The notes under the pieces were generated by a model, which worked only from the letters and a program-made list of their open reading frames with translations, ran no database searches and was not told the DNA's origin. A stretch of DNA of 64,000 bases from NCBI GenBank assembly GCA_958295875.1, contig OY282379.1:3625046-3689045 (forward strand), written 5' to 3'. The first letter of the stretch is position 1; each line of letters starts with the position of its first letter. Positions 1 to 9,418 of the stretch are shown here, one piece after another. The stretch is from an uncultured Pseudomonadales bacterium (lineage in GTDB: Bacteria; Pseudomonadota; Gammaproteobacteria; Pseudomonadales; Azotimanducaceae). Both the position numbers and the translations under genes were made by a program.

Positions 1-13
1 GCGTGCATCTTTT

Positions 14-1363
14 TCAGTTCGTCCCCGAGCGGCTTCGCCGCCAGCTGGCGACCTCGTGGCGATTTCGGTTCAACGCACGAACGGCATCCGCCGGCCCGTC
101 CACCATCGCACGCTGTTTGCCGAACCTAGACACGCCGAGCGGCACACCCATGGGACTGTATCGCCACGGCGAAGCAAAAAATGGGACGAAAATTGGGTGT
201 TTCCCTGATGCTCTGCATCGGAACGAAAGTGCCATTATGGTTACTTCGCAGAACCTCCCGCCCCCGGCGAAGCCGAACGCATACCCACTCAATCCCCAAC
301 TATCGTAGCGGTCGTGAACCAACCCCATGCTGTGGCCGATTTCATGGGTCGTCACGTTGACGCTGAACGCCCCCCATAGCTCCGCTATGCCACTCGCGCT
401 TTCACCAACTTGCGGGCGCCTGCGCAAATGCACCAGATCAGCACCAAGTGTGTCCCGTAGGATGTGAACGTTGTCCATGTGGCCATCGGCAGGATCGATC
501 AGCCGATCGAAGTCCATGAAAATATCCTCTTCTTCATAGTCCACCCCTTCAGCGCCGACGAGGTTCAAAGAGACAAAGACGCCGCTGCGTTCGAATGCGT
601 CGTTGGCAAAGGTGACAAGCCCGTCGACAAACAGTTTCGTTAGCGCCTCGCCGCCGCGCACCTCCTCCACCGCAGGCGTCCAGACCATTAGAATGTCCAC
701 CATCGAAACGTCGTCCGCGGCCCCTTGCGCACCGGACGCGTCCGACATGCCCAACTCAGGACGCTCCGGATGCGCCACGCCGGCGCACTCGGCGGGCGGC
801 TTCTCCGTCACGTCCCGTACGGCGTGAGCGCCGCCGCTCAATGGGACGACTTCGTAAGAAGCGCCCGGCGTCCAGATGGACGCCGACACGGCATGCGGGT
901 GTACCACCAGCGTGGCGAATCCCACGCTGCGGCCTTCAATGCGACCGGACAGGGAATAGCCCCACGCCGTCGGCGCGGTCCGTTCGACCACCATGTCGAG
1001 ATCAACGTCGGCGGTGACGTTCAGGCGCAGGCGCCCTTCGCCCGAGTACTCGACTTCGTCGCGCGTCCTGGCCAGCTCAGTGCGGGAGATCCGCACCCGC
1101 CGTTCCCAGACTCCGCCAACAGCCGAGGATCTCAGCCCAGCCGGCGCGGCATCGGCCGCCGGAGCCACGGCTCTAACCCCCGCGCCGGCGGGTTGCAGCG
1201 GCAGAAAGAGATCGGCCGCATAGGACCAATTGGCCAGCGCCAACGCGGCCACGCCGAGCACAAACAGTGCCGATGGCTTCAAGGGCGGCGGTTTGCTGCC
1301 GTCGCGCCCAGCAGCAGCCTTGCCTTCAGCACAACCGCTTCCGACATTCTTGCTCGAACTCAC
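14..1363 (-). CDS. Secreted M12-like zinc metalloprotease
   Basis: Predicted exported zinc endopeptidase of about 449 residues. The zinc-binding motif HEIGHSMGLVHD lies at residues 340-351, giving H340, E341, H344 and H350, the arrangement of metzincin (M12/reprolysin-like, peptidyl-Asp metalloendopeptidase) families. A hydrophobic segment at about residues 31-51 probably serves as signal peptide or anchor. I chose the GTG at 1363 because GGAGG sits six bases upstream; an in-frame extension to 1507 runs into an integrase remnant and is unlikely to be translated. The C-terminal region after the motif is about 98 residues and carries no recognised domain. Substrate unknown. Subfamily is inferred from the zinc motif and export signal only. 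Confidence 0.8.
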   Translation of the reverse strand: MSSSKNVGSGCAEGKAAAGRDGSKPPPLKPSALFVLGVAALALANWSYAADLFLPLQPAGAGVRAVAPAADAAPAGLRSSAVGGVWERRVRISRTELARTRDEVEYSGEGRLRLNVTADVDLDMVVERTAPTAWGYSLSGRIEGRSVGFATLVVHPHAVSASIWTPGASYEVVPLSGGAHAVRDVTEKPPAECAGVAHPERPELGMSDASGAQGAADDVSMVDILMVWTPAVEEVRGGEALTKLFVDGLVTFANDAFERSGVFVSLNLVGAEGVDYEEEDIFMDFDRLIDPADGHMDNVHILRDTLGADLVHLRRRPQVGESASGIAELWGAFSVNVTTHEIGHSMGLVHDRYDSWGLSGYAFGFAGGGRFCEVTIMALSFRCRASGKHPIFVPFFASPWRYSPMGVPLGVSRFGKQRAMVDGPADAVRALNRNRHEVASWRRSRSGTN

Positions 1364-1364
1364 T

Positions 1365-1621
1365 CTATTCCTCCGCTGACGCCTAGGGAAGGTCTGGCGA
1401 GCGCGGCCGTCCCTCGCTATCCGCGCACGTGACGAGTTCGAAGCTGCCGAGGCCCATCGCGCGCCTTCTGCCCTGCACCACGATGCGCTGCTCCCAGCTC
1501 CTCGCACCGCTTGGCTTCATCTCCAGCACCAGTCCATGCCCGTAGCCATCGGACAGCCACTCCACCGAGAAGGCGTGGACCTCGGCGTGGGGCCGGAGTC
1601 CGCGTCGTCGGGTTCGGTCAT
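1365..1621 (-). pseudogene. Tyrosine recombinase (integrase) N-terminal remnant
   Basis: A decayed fragment of a phage-type tyrosine recombinase. One frame, about 1410-1590, encodes the arm-type DNA-binding region seen in DUF4102-like integrases (SDGYGHGLVLEMKPSGARSW, then GRRRAMGLGSFELVT). A well-placed Shine-Dalgarno (GGAGGACTTCG before ATG at 1621) opens a different frame that stops at 1517, so a frameshift lies near the start. After GLGSFELVT a third frame carries the ALARPSLGVSGG stretch resembling the next integrase segment. No catalytic core (R...HxxR...Y) is present. It marks an old integration site; the downstream protease borrows its end as leader sequence. Confidence 0.6.
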
Positions 1622-1941
1622 CGAAGTCCTCCTGCCATCAGTTGCCGGGCCGCGCTGGCACCGACGGCTGCCCGGTCCCCGTCGGCGCCGCCGGCGGCGA
1701 AGTGGCCGAGCCGGCGGCGCTCCGGTGCTCCTATAGGTTCCGTTGGCGCATCCCAATTGCGATCCTGATCGTCGCCGAACAACGACTTGCGGGCTGGTAC
1801 CCCGCCGACTCGATAGGTTGGCTCCGCGTCACGATCTGCCCCGGGTGCCGGCGTGGTCGGGCCATCTTCGTGTTCCCGACCGCGCACCGGCCGTGTCTCT
1901 TCATCGACGATTTTGCCGTCGCCTCGGCACCGAATTGGCAT
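1618..1941 (-). CDS. Hypothetical protein, 107 aa
   Basis: Short acidic and Pro/Gly-rich protein that I do not recognise. Its ATG at 1941 follows an excellent ribosome-binding site (GGAGG, six bases upstream), and its TGA overlaps the ATG at 1621 of the broken integrase by one base pair shift (ATGA type), suggesting former translational coupling. It begins MPIRCRGDGKIVDEETRPV and has no membrane segment or signal peptide. The last third is Ala/Gly-rich low complexity. It may be a phage-island gene or the head of a longer gene truncated by decay. Confidence 0.4.
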   Translation of the reverse strand: MPIRCRGDGKIVDEETRPVRGREHEDGPTTPAPGADRDAEPTYRVGGVPARKSLFGDDQDRNWDAPTEPIGAPERRRLGHFAAGGADGDRAAVGASAARQLMAGGLR

Positions 1942-2193
1942 AAGGTCCTCCTCTCGCCAGTCAGGCTGTTGTCTCGTGCGAGAACCCAGATGCACGAGTG
2001 GATTTGGTGATTCGGATGGGGGCCGCGCATGTAGGGAGGGTGAGTGCCCAACCGAGAGGCGGACTTCGTTCGGCCGCCGCGGTCACCGAACCTTCTCCGG
2101 CAGCGAGACTAAGTGCCGGTGTTGTGGCGCAATCACCGTTCATGGCTACCAACGCCTCCGAGCTCGCAGCTACTGACCATTCGGGGTTCGGCT

Positions 2194-2850
2194 TCAGCCG
2201 CTCTCATTGGGCGACCGCCCGTCCTTAAGTAGCGCTCCAAGTACCGTTGCTATGCGTTCGAATGCCGCCTCAGCGTCGGGTCGCCGTTCATCGTGAGCAT
2301 TGCTCCCCTCTTCTTTGGCCTTCTCTAGTAGCTCAACAAAGTTCCGTTCGACTTCCGCCTTGATGTCCTTGGGCACTGCGGCGAGGCTTTTTTGGGTTTC
2401 GGCTAATCCCTTGACCACTCTCTCTGCCGATTCGCTAGCCGCCCGCTGAGCCCCTTCGGCGATAACTGTCGCCTTCTCTCGAGCTTCATTAGCGACGCGC
2501 TTTGCCTCCTTCCCAGCATCTTCAGCGACGCTCCGTGCCTCGCGCCTTGCGCCTCGGTCAATACGGATCGCCATGAAAACGAAGATACCCGCCATCAGGA
2601 CGCCAAACATGGCGATGATCCCGCCGAACATGGTCATCAACGGCTCCGCTTGGAATGCACTTCCCGTACCGATACCGCCGATCCCGAATGCCGCCAAACA
2701 CAACGCGATGGGCACAGCACAAACCGCCAAAGTAACAATGCCCATGAGAACTGCGACGAACCATTGAAAGCTCGGCTTATCGAACAGTTCCGTCTCCTCC
2801 CCCCTCTTCGGATCTTTGGGCGCAACCTCCCTTTCGAGTTGATCTGCCAT
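2194..2850 (-). CDS. Two-TM membrane protein with long cytoplasmic coiled coil
   Basis: Unrecognised 218-residue membrane protein. Two hydrophobic segments at about residues 31-60 and 70-96 are followed by a highly charged Ala/Glu/Lys-rich helix (about 98-190) that is likely coiled coil. The ATG at 2850 is preceded by GGAGGGAAGA, a strong ribosome-binding site. The architecture resembles small membrane-anchored coiled-coil proteins often found in accessory regions, but no family can be named. It stands alone, with a long non-coding stretch upstream on its own strand. Confidence 0.65.
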   Translation of the reverse strand: MADQLEREVAPKDPKRGEETELFDKPSFQWFVAVLMGIVTLAVCAVPIALCLAAFGIGGIGTGSAFQAEPLMTMFGGIIAMFGVLMAGIFVFMAIRIDRGARREARSVAEDAGKEAKRVANEAREKATVIAEGAQRAASESAERVVKGLAETQKSLAAVPKDIKAEVERNFVELLEKAKEEGSNAHDERRPDAEAAFERIATVLGALLKDGRSPNESG

Positions 2851-3570
<720 letters not shown>

Positions 3571-4686
3571 GTGAGCGAGCCTGCTGCGACGCATGTGCGC
3601 TTCCAAGGCGTCTGCAAGAGCTACGACGGCACGACGCAGATCGTCCAGAACCTCGACCTCGCGGTGCTTGAGGGCGAGTTCCTGACGTTGCTTGGCCCTT
3701 CAGGGTCTGGCAAGACCACCTGCCTCATGCTGCTCGCCGGCTTCGAGCAGCCGGGCAGCGGCCACATCGAGATCAGCGGCCGTGCCGTCGATGATCTGCC
3801 GCCGCGCGAGCGCAACATCGGCATCGTGTTCCAGAACTATGCGCTGTTCCCGAACATGACCGTGGGCGGCAACCTCGCCTTCCCGTTGGAGGTGCGCGGC
3901 TTGGCGCCGGACGAAGCCGCCGAGCGGGTGCGCCGGGCGCTTCAGCTGGTGCGCCTCGAAGGCTTTGAAGACCGGCGGCCCGCAGAGCTCTCCGGCGGCC
4001 AACAGCAGCGCGTGGCCATCGCCAGGGCGCTGGTCTTCGAGCCGCGCCTCGTGTTGATGGATGAGCCCTTGGGCGCGTTGGACCGGCGCCTGCGCGAGGA
4101 AATGCAGTACGAAATCCGCCGCATCCAACGCGAGTTGGCGGTGACGGTGGTGTACGTCACCCACGATCAGACCGAGGCGATGGCCATGTCAGACCGGGTG
4201 GCGGTGTTCAATCGCGGCCGCATCGAGCAGATCGCCCCGCCGGAGGCGCTCTATGAGGAACCGGAGCGCGAGTTCGTCGCCGGCTTCATCGGCGAGAACA
4301 ACCTGCTTCGGGGGCGTGTCAGCGCCATCACCGGCGATCTCTGCACGGTGGATTTCCGCGGCTTGGCGGTGCAAGCGTTCGCCGTCGCCGGGCGGTCGGT
4401 CGGCGAGGAGGTCATCCTCGCCATCCGTCCAGAGCGGGTGGCGTTGACGCCCAAGCCGGGCGAGTACACCAACGAGTTCGACGCCAAGGTGGAAGACTTG
4501 GTGTTCTTGGGCGATCACCTGCGCGTGCGCCTCAACCTAGGCGGCTATGAGAGCTTCGTGGCGAAAATCCCCAACATCGTCGGGCACGGCGCCGTGCTGA
4601 AGGGCGACAGCGTGCGCGTCGGCTGGACGCCAACGGACTGTCGAGCGCTGCCGGCCGACGACGCCGACACGGGGATGGCCGCGTGA
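3571..4686 (+). CDS. ABC transporter ATP-binding protein (PotA-like)
   Basis: Cytoplasmic ATPase (371 aa) of a spermidine/putrescine-type importer. Walker A GPSGSGKTT lies at residues 42-50, the signature LSGGQQQRVAIARAL at about 140, Walker B LVLMDEPLGALD just after it, and the H-loop THDQTEAM near 200. The last about 120 residues fit a TOBE domain, giving the usual PotA/FbpC length. I start it at the GTG at 3571, which has GGAG ten bases upstream and begins just before the conserved VRFQGVCKSYDG strand; the frame is open further upstream but without domain content. Its TGA overlaps the next gene's GTG (GTGA), so the importer genes are translationally coupled. Confidence 0.88.
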   Translation: MSEPAATHVRFQGVCKSYDGTTQIVQNLDLAVLEGEFLTLLGPSGSGKTTCLMLLAGFEQPGSGHIEISGRAVDDLPPRERNIGIVFQNYALFPNMTVGGNLAFPLEVRGLAPDEAAERVRRALQLVRLEGFEDRRPAELSGGQQQRVAIARALVFEPRLVLMDEPLGALDRRLREEMQYEIRRIQRELAVTVVYVTHDQTEAMAMSDRVAVFNRGRIEQIAPPEALYEEPEREFVAGFIGENNLLRGRVSAITGDLCTVDFRGLAVQAFAVAGRSVGEEVILAIRPERVALTPKPGEYTNEFDAKVEDLVFLGDHLRVRLNLGGYESFVAKIPNIVGHGAVLKGDSVRVGWTPTDCRALPADDADTGMAA

Positions 4687-5789
4687 CTGCGAGCCGCCAG
4701 CCAAGGCCACTGCGCGGACGGCTGCGGTTGGCCGTGGCGTTCCTGTGCGCGGCCGCAACCCAGAGCAGCGCCGCCGCGCCCCTCACCATCGTTTCTTGGG
4801 GCGGTTCATACCAACGCGCCAGCGAGGCAGCGGTGATCCGGCCCTTCGCCGCCGCCACCGGCATCGAGGTGCGCGTGGACACGTACAGCGGCGACTTGGC
4901 ACAGGTTCGCGCCCAAGTGGAGCTGGACGACGTGTACTGGGATGTCGTGGACTTGGACTTCGACCGGATGGTGCGCGGCTGCGACGAGGGGCTGTTCGAG
5001 CTGGCGGCGGAGGACTCGCTGCCACCGGCTGCGGACGGGACGCCGGCGCGGGACGACTACCCGCCCGGCGCCATCAACGACTGCGGCCCGGCCACCCTGT
5101 TCGCGTCCACCATCTATGCCTACCACCCAGATGCCTTCCCAGGGGAGAAACCGACAAACATTGCAGACTATTTCGACCTCGAGCGGTTTCCGGGCCGCCG
5201 CGGCATGCGCCGCACCGCAGCGGCGAACTTGGAGTTCGCGCTCATGGCTGACGGGGTGCCGAAGGACGCCGTGTATGCCACGCTCAGCAGCGCGGGGGGC
5301 ATCGACCGCGCCCTGAACAAGCTCGATGCCATCAAGAGCTCCATCGTCTGGTGGGAGGCGGGCGCGCAGCCGCCGCAGTTGCTTGCCGATTTGGAGGTGG
5401 CGATGACGACCGCCTACAACGGCCGCATCTTCAATGCGCAGGTGCTGGAAGATCAGCCGTTCGTGGTGGTGTGGGATGGCGCCGTGACCTACCCCGGCGG
5501 CCTCGCGATCGTGCGCGGCACGCAGAACGTCGAGGCGGCGCGCCAGTTCATCGCCTTCGCGGCGCAACCAAGGATCATGGCCGACTTGACCAAGCACATC
5601 GCTTACAGCCCAGCGCGCATCTCGGCCGCGCCGCTCGTCACCACGCACTTGGCCACCGGCGTCGAAATGGCGCCGCACATGCCCACCAAACCAGAGCATC
5701 TCGCCGTCGCCCTGCGCCAAGACCCGCAGTGGTGGAGCGACTACGGCGACGAAGCGGAAGAGCGTTTCGCGGCGTGGCTGGCGCGATGA
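4683..5789 (+). CDS. ABC transporter periplasmic binding protein (PotD-like)
   Basis: Extracellular solute-binding protein, 368 aa, of the polyamine/PotD type. An N-terminal signal peptide (basic start, hydrophobic LAVAFLCAAATQSSAAA) ends near residue 31, followed by the mature start TIVSWGGSYQRASEAAV typical of this family. It would capture the substrate in the periplasm and deliver it to the permease encoded next. It starts at a GTG overlapping the stop of the ATPase gene and its own stop overlaps the permease ATG (ATGA). Substrate specificity cannot be read from the sequence; polyamines or small cationic compounds are the family norm. Confidence 0.85.
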   Translation: MTASRQPRPLRGRLRLAVAFLCAAATQSSAAAPLTIVSWGGSYQRASEAAVIRPFAAATGIEVRVDTYSGDLAQVRAQVELDDVYWDVVDLDFDRMVRGCDEGLFELAAEDSLPPAADGTPARDDYPPGAINDCGPATLFASTIYAYHPDAFPGEKPTNIADYFDLERFPGRRGMRRTAAANLEFALMADGVPKDAVYATLSSAGGIDRALNKLDAIKSSIVWWEAGAQPPQLLADLEVAMTTAYNGRIFNAQVLEDQPFVVVWDGAVTYPGGLAIVRGTQNVEAARQFIAFAAQPRIMADLTKHIAYSPARISAAPLVTTHLATGVEMAPHMPTKPEHLAVALRQDPQWWSDYGDEAEERFAAWLAR

Positions 5790-7030
5790 CCGAGCGCGTG
5801 GCCAGCGATAGCGCAAGCCCCCCGCGCCGGGCCCGGGCGGCCCGTTGGCGAGCCGCCGGCCTGACTTTGCCGCTGCTCGCGTTCGTCGGCATCACCTTCA
5901 TCGCGCCCCTTGGCGCCATGCTGACGCGCAGCGTTTACGATCCAACGGTGGCCGACGCGCTGCCGCGCACAATGGCATTGCTCGCCGAATGGGATGGCGA
6001 AGGCCTGCCGGAAGACGGAGCATTCGCCGCGGCCGCGCAAGAATTGGTGAGCGCCCGCGCCGCGCGCTCGGTCGGGCAGTTGGCAAGCCGCGTGAACCGC
6101 ATCGAAGGCGGCACGCGCAGCGTCATCACGCGCAGCGCCCGGCGGCTGGCGACCCGGGACGCGCCCGCCAGAGACACGGCGGGCTGGCGGGCAGCGCTCA
6201 TCGAGGCGGATCCAGCGTGGGCCGAGCCCTTCATTTGGCGCGCCATCCGTCGCGCCGGCGAGCGCGTCACGCCGCAACACTATCTGCAAGCGCTGGATTT
6301 AGACCGGGATGTGGGCGGCGCCGTGGTGGCGCGCCCGGACGAGCAGCGCATCTACCTCAAGCTCTTCGCGCGCACCTTGGCGGTGAGCTTGGGCGTCACG
6401 CTGCTGTGCTTGGCGCTCGGCTATCCCTTGGCCTACCTCATCGCCCAAGCGCCGGCGCATCGGGCGCGGTGGCTGTTGCTGCTGGTGCTGGTGCCCTTCT
6501 GGACATCGCTGTTGGTGCGCACGACGTCTTGGATCGTGCTGCTGCAGTCCCAGGGCGTGTTGAACGAGGCGTTGGTGCAACTGGGCGTCATCGCGGACAA
6601 CAAGCGCTTGGCCATGATCTACAACATGACCGGCTCGTTCGTCGCCATGACCCATGTGTTGTTGCCGTTCATGGTGCTGCCGCTGTATTCCGTGATGCGT
6701 GGCGTGCCCCCGTCACACATGCGCGCTGCCACCTCGCTGGGCGCCACCTTCCCGCAGGCGTTTCGGCGCGTGTATTGGCCACAGACGTTGCCTGGCGTCG
6801 GCGCCGGCTCGCTGTTGGTGTTCATCTTGGCGGTGGGCTACTACATCACCCCAGCCTTGGTGGGCGGGCGCACCGGGCAGCTCATCTCCAACTTCATCGC
6901 CTACCACATGCAGCAGTCGCTCAACTGGGGGCTGGCCGCGGCCCTCGGCGGCATCCTGCTGGTGGGCGTTGGCGCGCTGTACTTCGTTTACGACCGGCTG
7001 GTTGGCATCGAGCGCATGCGGCTGGGATGA
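5786..7030 (+). CDS. ABC transporter permease (PotB-like)
   Basis: Inner-membrane permease of the same importer, 414 aa. A first membrane segment (about residues 28-50) is separated from the remaining five or so by an unusually long predicted periplasmic insertion (about 51-190), a layout seen in one subgroup of PotB-like permeases. The cytoplasmic EAA-type loop (AATSLGATFPQAFRRVYW) that contacts the ATPase is present near residue 315. The ATG overlaps the upstream TGA. Spermidine-type importers normally have a second permease (PotC) next, but here a convergent gene ends 14 bases after the stop, so the partner must be elsewhere or missing. Confidence 0.85.
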   Translation: MTERVASDSASPPRRARAARWRAAGLTLPLLAFVGITFIAPLGAMLTRSVYDPTVADALPRTMALLAEWDGEGLPEDGAFAAAAQELVSARAARSVGQLASRVNRIEGGTRSVITRSARRLATRDAPARDTAGWRAALIEADPAWAEPFIWRAIRRAGERVTPQHYLQALDLDRDVGGAVVARPDEQRIYLKLFARTLAVSLGVTLLCLALGYPLAYLIAQAPAHRARWLLLLVLVPFWTSLLVRTTSWIVLLQSQGVLNEALVQLGVIADNKRLAMIYNMTGSFVAMTHVLLPFMVLPLYSVMRGVPPSHMRAATSLGATFPQAFRRVYWPQTLPGVGAGSLLVFILAVGYYITPALVGGRTGQLISNFIAYHMQQSLNWGLAAALGGILLVGVGALYFVYDRLVGIERMRLG

Positions 7031-7043
7031 GTTGAGCCAGCCC

Positions 7044-8096
7044 TCAAGCGTCGTTCACGCTGCGCACGAGGTCCATCACGCGCCCAAGCGTCTGCAGCCG
7101 TTCCTCCAGCGTGGCGCCGGCCGGTTGCACCCGCAGCGTGTTCACGCCGACATCCCGATAGGCTGCGATGCGCGCCTTGACACCCGCTTCGTCGCCCAGC
7201 AGGTTCGCTTCGAGGACCATCTGGTTCGGCACCGCGGCCACCGCTTGCTCGCGCTGCCCCGATACCCAAAGCCGCTGCACTTCCTGCGCGGCATCCGCCC
7301 AGCCACCGCGGCGGTAGGCATCGTTGTAGAAGTTCGTCCGCGCCGAGCCCATCGCGCCGAGGGTGAACGCCATGCCCGGCTTGAGTGGCGCCGCCAGCGC
7401 CGCGGCATCGTCGCCAAACGCCACCAAGCCGCCGGCCTGAAGGTCTATGTCGGCGAGGGTGCGGCCGGCCGAGGCGGCGCCGCGGCGGATGTGGGCGAAG
7501 TGCGCGTCCGCATGTTCCGGCGTGAACGAGGTGCCGAGCCAACCATCCGCCGCGGCGCCGGTGTATTCCAGCGCCTTCGGCGCGAGCGTGGCCAGATAGA
7601 TGGGAATGTTCGGGTTGCCCGGCTGTGCCAAACGCAGCGCCTTGCCTTCCCCGCCGGGCAGGGGCAGCTGATGATGCACCCCGTCGTAGGCCAGTTTCTC
7701 GCCGGCGAACGCGAGGCGCAGGATGTCCACCGTCTCGCGCATGCGCCCCAGCGGCGCCTTGAAGGGCCGCCCTTGCAGCCCCTCCACCACTTGCGGGCCA
7801 CTCGCTCCCAAGCCGAGCAGAAAGCGGTTGCCGGACACCGTGGCCATGGTCAATGCGGTCATCGCCGTCATCGACGGCGTGCGGGCGCTGATCTGCATGA
7901 TGCCGGTGCCAAGGCGCACGCGCTCGGTGCGCGCCGCCAAGTAGGCAAGCGGCACGATGGCGTCCTGCCCCCAGGCTTCCGCGGACCACACGGCGTCCAC
8001 CCCAAGCCGCTCCGCCTGCACCGCGAACTCCACCTGCTCCTCGAAATCCCCGCGGCGGCCCGATGCGGCGCCACCAATGCCCACGCTCACCTTCAT
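7044..8096 (-). CDS. LLM-class (F420-type) flavin-dependent oxidoreductase
   Basis: Luciferase-like monooxygenase superfamily enzyme, 350 aa, soluble TIM barrel. Family signs are the N-terminal beta strand KVSVGIGG, GVDAVWSAEAWGQDA, RVRLGTGIMQISARTP and GRFxLGLGxSGPQVVEG-like GNRFLLGLGASGPQVVEG. These proteins use F420 or FMN to reduce or oxygenate small organic substrates; cofactor and substrate cannot be fixed from sequence. The ATG at 8096 has GGGAG at suitable spacing. It is convergent with the ABC operon and divergent from the cyclopropane synthase gene. Confidence 0.82.
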   Translation of the reverse strand: MKVSVGIGGAASGRRGDFEEQVEFAVQAERLGVDAVWSAEAWGQDAIVPLAYLAARTERVRLGTGIMQISARTPSMTAMTALTMATVSGNRFLLGLGASGPQVVEGLQGRPFKAPLGRMRETVDILRLAFAGEKLAYDGVHHQLPLPGGEGKALRLAQPGNPNIPIYLATLAPKALEYTGAAADGWLGTSFTPEHADAHFAHIRRGAASAGRTLADIDLQAGGLVAFGDDAAALAAPLKPGMAFTLGAMGSARTNFYNDAYRRGGWADAAQEVQRLWVSGQREQAVAAVPNQMVLEANLLGDEAGVKARIAAYRDVGVNTLRVQPAGATLEERLQTLGRVMDLVRSVNDA

Positions 8097-8191
8097 GCGC
8101 GTTCTCCCATTGCGTTGACGGCGAGTATAAGCCGGCGCCCCCGCGGCGCCGTTGCTGCGCCAACAGTGCCGGTTGGACTATCCTAGCCGCG

Positions 8192-9418
8192 ATGTTCTTG
8201 AAGCTCTTGGCGAGCCATGTCCGCCGCGGCACGCTCACCGTCGTGCTGCCGGACGGCGCCAGCCACACATTCGGCGCCGGCGAGCCCCAAGCCACTTGGG
8301 CGTTGCGGCGCGCCTCGGCGTTGCCGCGAATCGCCCTCAACCCGGCGTCGGCCCTCGGGGAAACCTACTTGGCCGGAGACTGGGACGTGGCCAGCGGCGA
8401 ACTCATCGATCTGTTGACCATCCTGCGCGTCAACTTGGAACAGCCGCTGTCCGACAGCGGCGCCAAACGGCTCTTGCAGCCGCTCGCCTCGCTGCTCACC
8501 TCTTGGAACAACGTGCGCAGCAGCCTCTCGAACGTGAGCCGCCACTACGATCTGGATGAAACGCTGTTCCGCGCCTTCCTAGATTCAGACATGCACTACT
8601 CGTGCGCCTACTACCGCGACCCGGACGCGACGCTGGAAGCCGCGCAGGTGGCCAAGTGCGACCACATCCGGCGCAAGCTCTGCCTAACGCCCGGCCAGCG
8701 CGTGTTGGACATCGGCAGCGGCTGGGGCAGCCTCGCCATGCATCTCGCGCAACGCGCCGGCGTGGAAGTGGTCGGCCTCACACTCTCCAAGGAGCAATTG
8801 CGCGTCGCCACCGCGGAAGCGCAACGCCGGGGCTTGGCGGACCGCGTCGAGTTCCGGCTGGAGGACTATCGGCACCATCGCGAGCAATACGATGGCGTGG
8901 TGTCCGTGGGCATGTTCGAGCATGTCGGGCGGCGCAACTTTCGGCGCTACTTCAACCAAGTGCGGCAGTGTCTGAAGCCCGATGGCTTGGCCTTGGTACA
9001 CACCATCGGCCAGTACACGCTGCCCTCCCCCACCAACCCGTGGATTCGCCGCCACATCTTTCCCGGCGGCTACATTCCCGCGGCTTCCGAGACGATTCGC
9101 GCGGTAGAGGCGAGCGGACTTGTCCTGAGCGACCTAGAGGTTTGGCGCCGCCACTACGCGCACACGCTGCGCGAGTGGAATCGCCGCTTTCAGGCACGGC
9201 GTGACGAGCTGCGGCGCGCCAAGGGCGAGCGCTTCTGCCGCATGTGGGAGTTTTATCTCGTCGCTTGCGCCACCGCGTTCGAAGTGTCGGACTTGGTGGT
9301 CTTCCAAATGCAGCTGGCAACGCGCAACGACGCGGCGCCCCTCACGCGGGATTATCTCTACCCCGCTGCCCCGGACGCGCCGGCGGCCGTCGCCGCGGCG
9401 CCTGGCCAGCAGGCTTAG
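8192..9418 (+). CDS. cfa: Cyclopropane-fatty-acyl-phospholipid synthase
   Basis: SAM-dependent methyltransferase that converts cis double bonds of membrane phospholipid acyl chains to cyclopropanes; 408 aa, close to the usual 380-420. The SAM-binding motif VLDIGSGWGS is at residues 171-180, followed by VEVVGLTLSKEQ. Other family signs are SRHYDLDETLF, YSCAYY, and the HTIGQ and FPGGYIP segments of the catalytic region. I start at the ATG at 8192 (MFLKLLASHVRRG), which aligns with the family N-terminus; the frame is open upstream without content. Its stop codon overlaps that of the convergent CoA-transferase gene by three bases. Confidence 0.9.
   Translation: MFLKLLASHVRRGTLTVVLPDGASHTFGAGEPQATWALRRASALPRIALNPASALGETYLAGDWDVASGELIDLLTILRVNLEQPLSDSGAKRLLQPLASLLTSWNNVRSSLSNVSRHYDLDETLFRAFLDSDMHYSCAYYRDPDATLEAAQVAKCDHIRRKLCLTPGQRVLDIGSGWGSLAMHLAQRAGVEVVGLTLSKEQLRVATAEAQRRGLADRVEFRLEDYRHHREQYDGVVSVGMFEHVGRRNFRRYFNQVRQCLKPDGLALVHTIGQYTLPSPTNPWIRRHIFPGGYIPAASETIRAVEASGLVLSDLEVWRRHYAHTLREWNRRFQARRDELRRAKGERFCRMWEFYLVACATAFEVSDLVVFQMQLATRNDAAPLTRDYLYPAAPDAPAAVAAAPGQQA

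Noticed and set aside
725..1432. Long + strand open frame over the metalloprotease
   Set aside because: Mirror of the minus-strand gene in GC-rich DNA, basic and low-complexity, without a domain or start signal.
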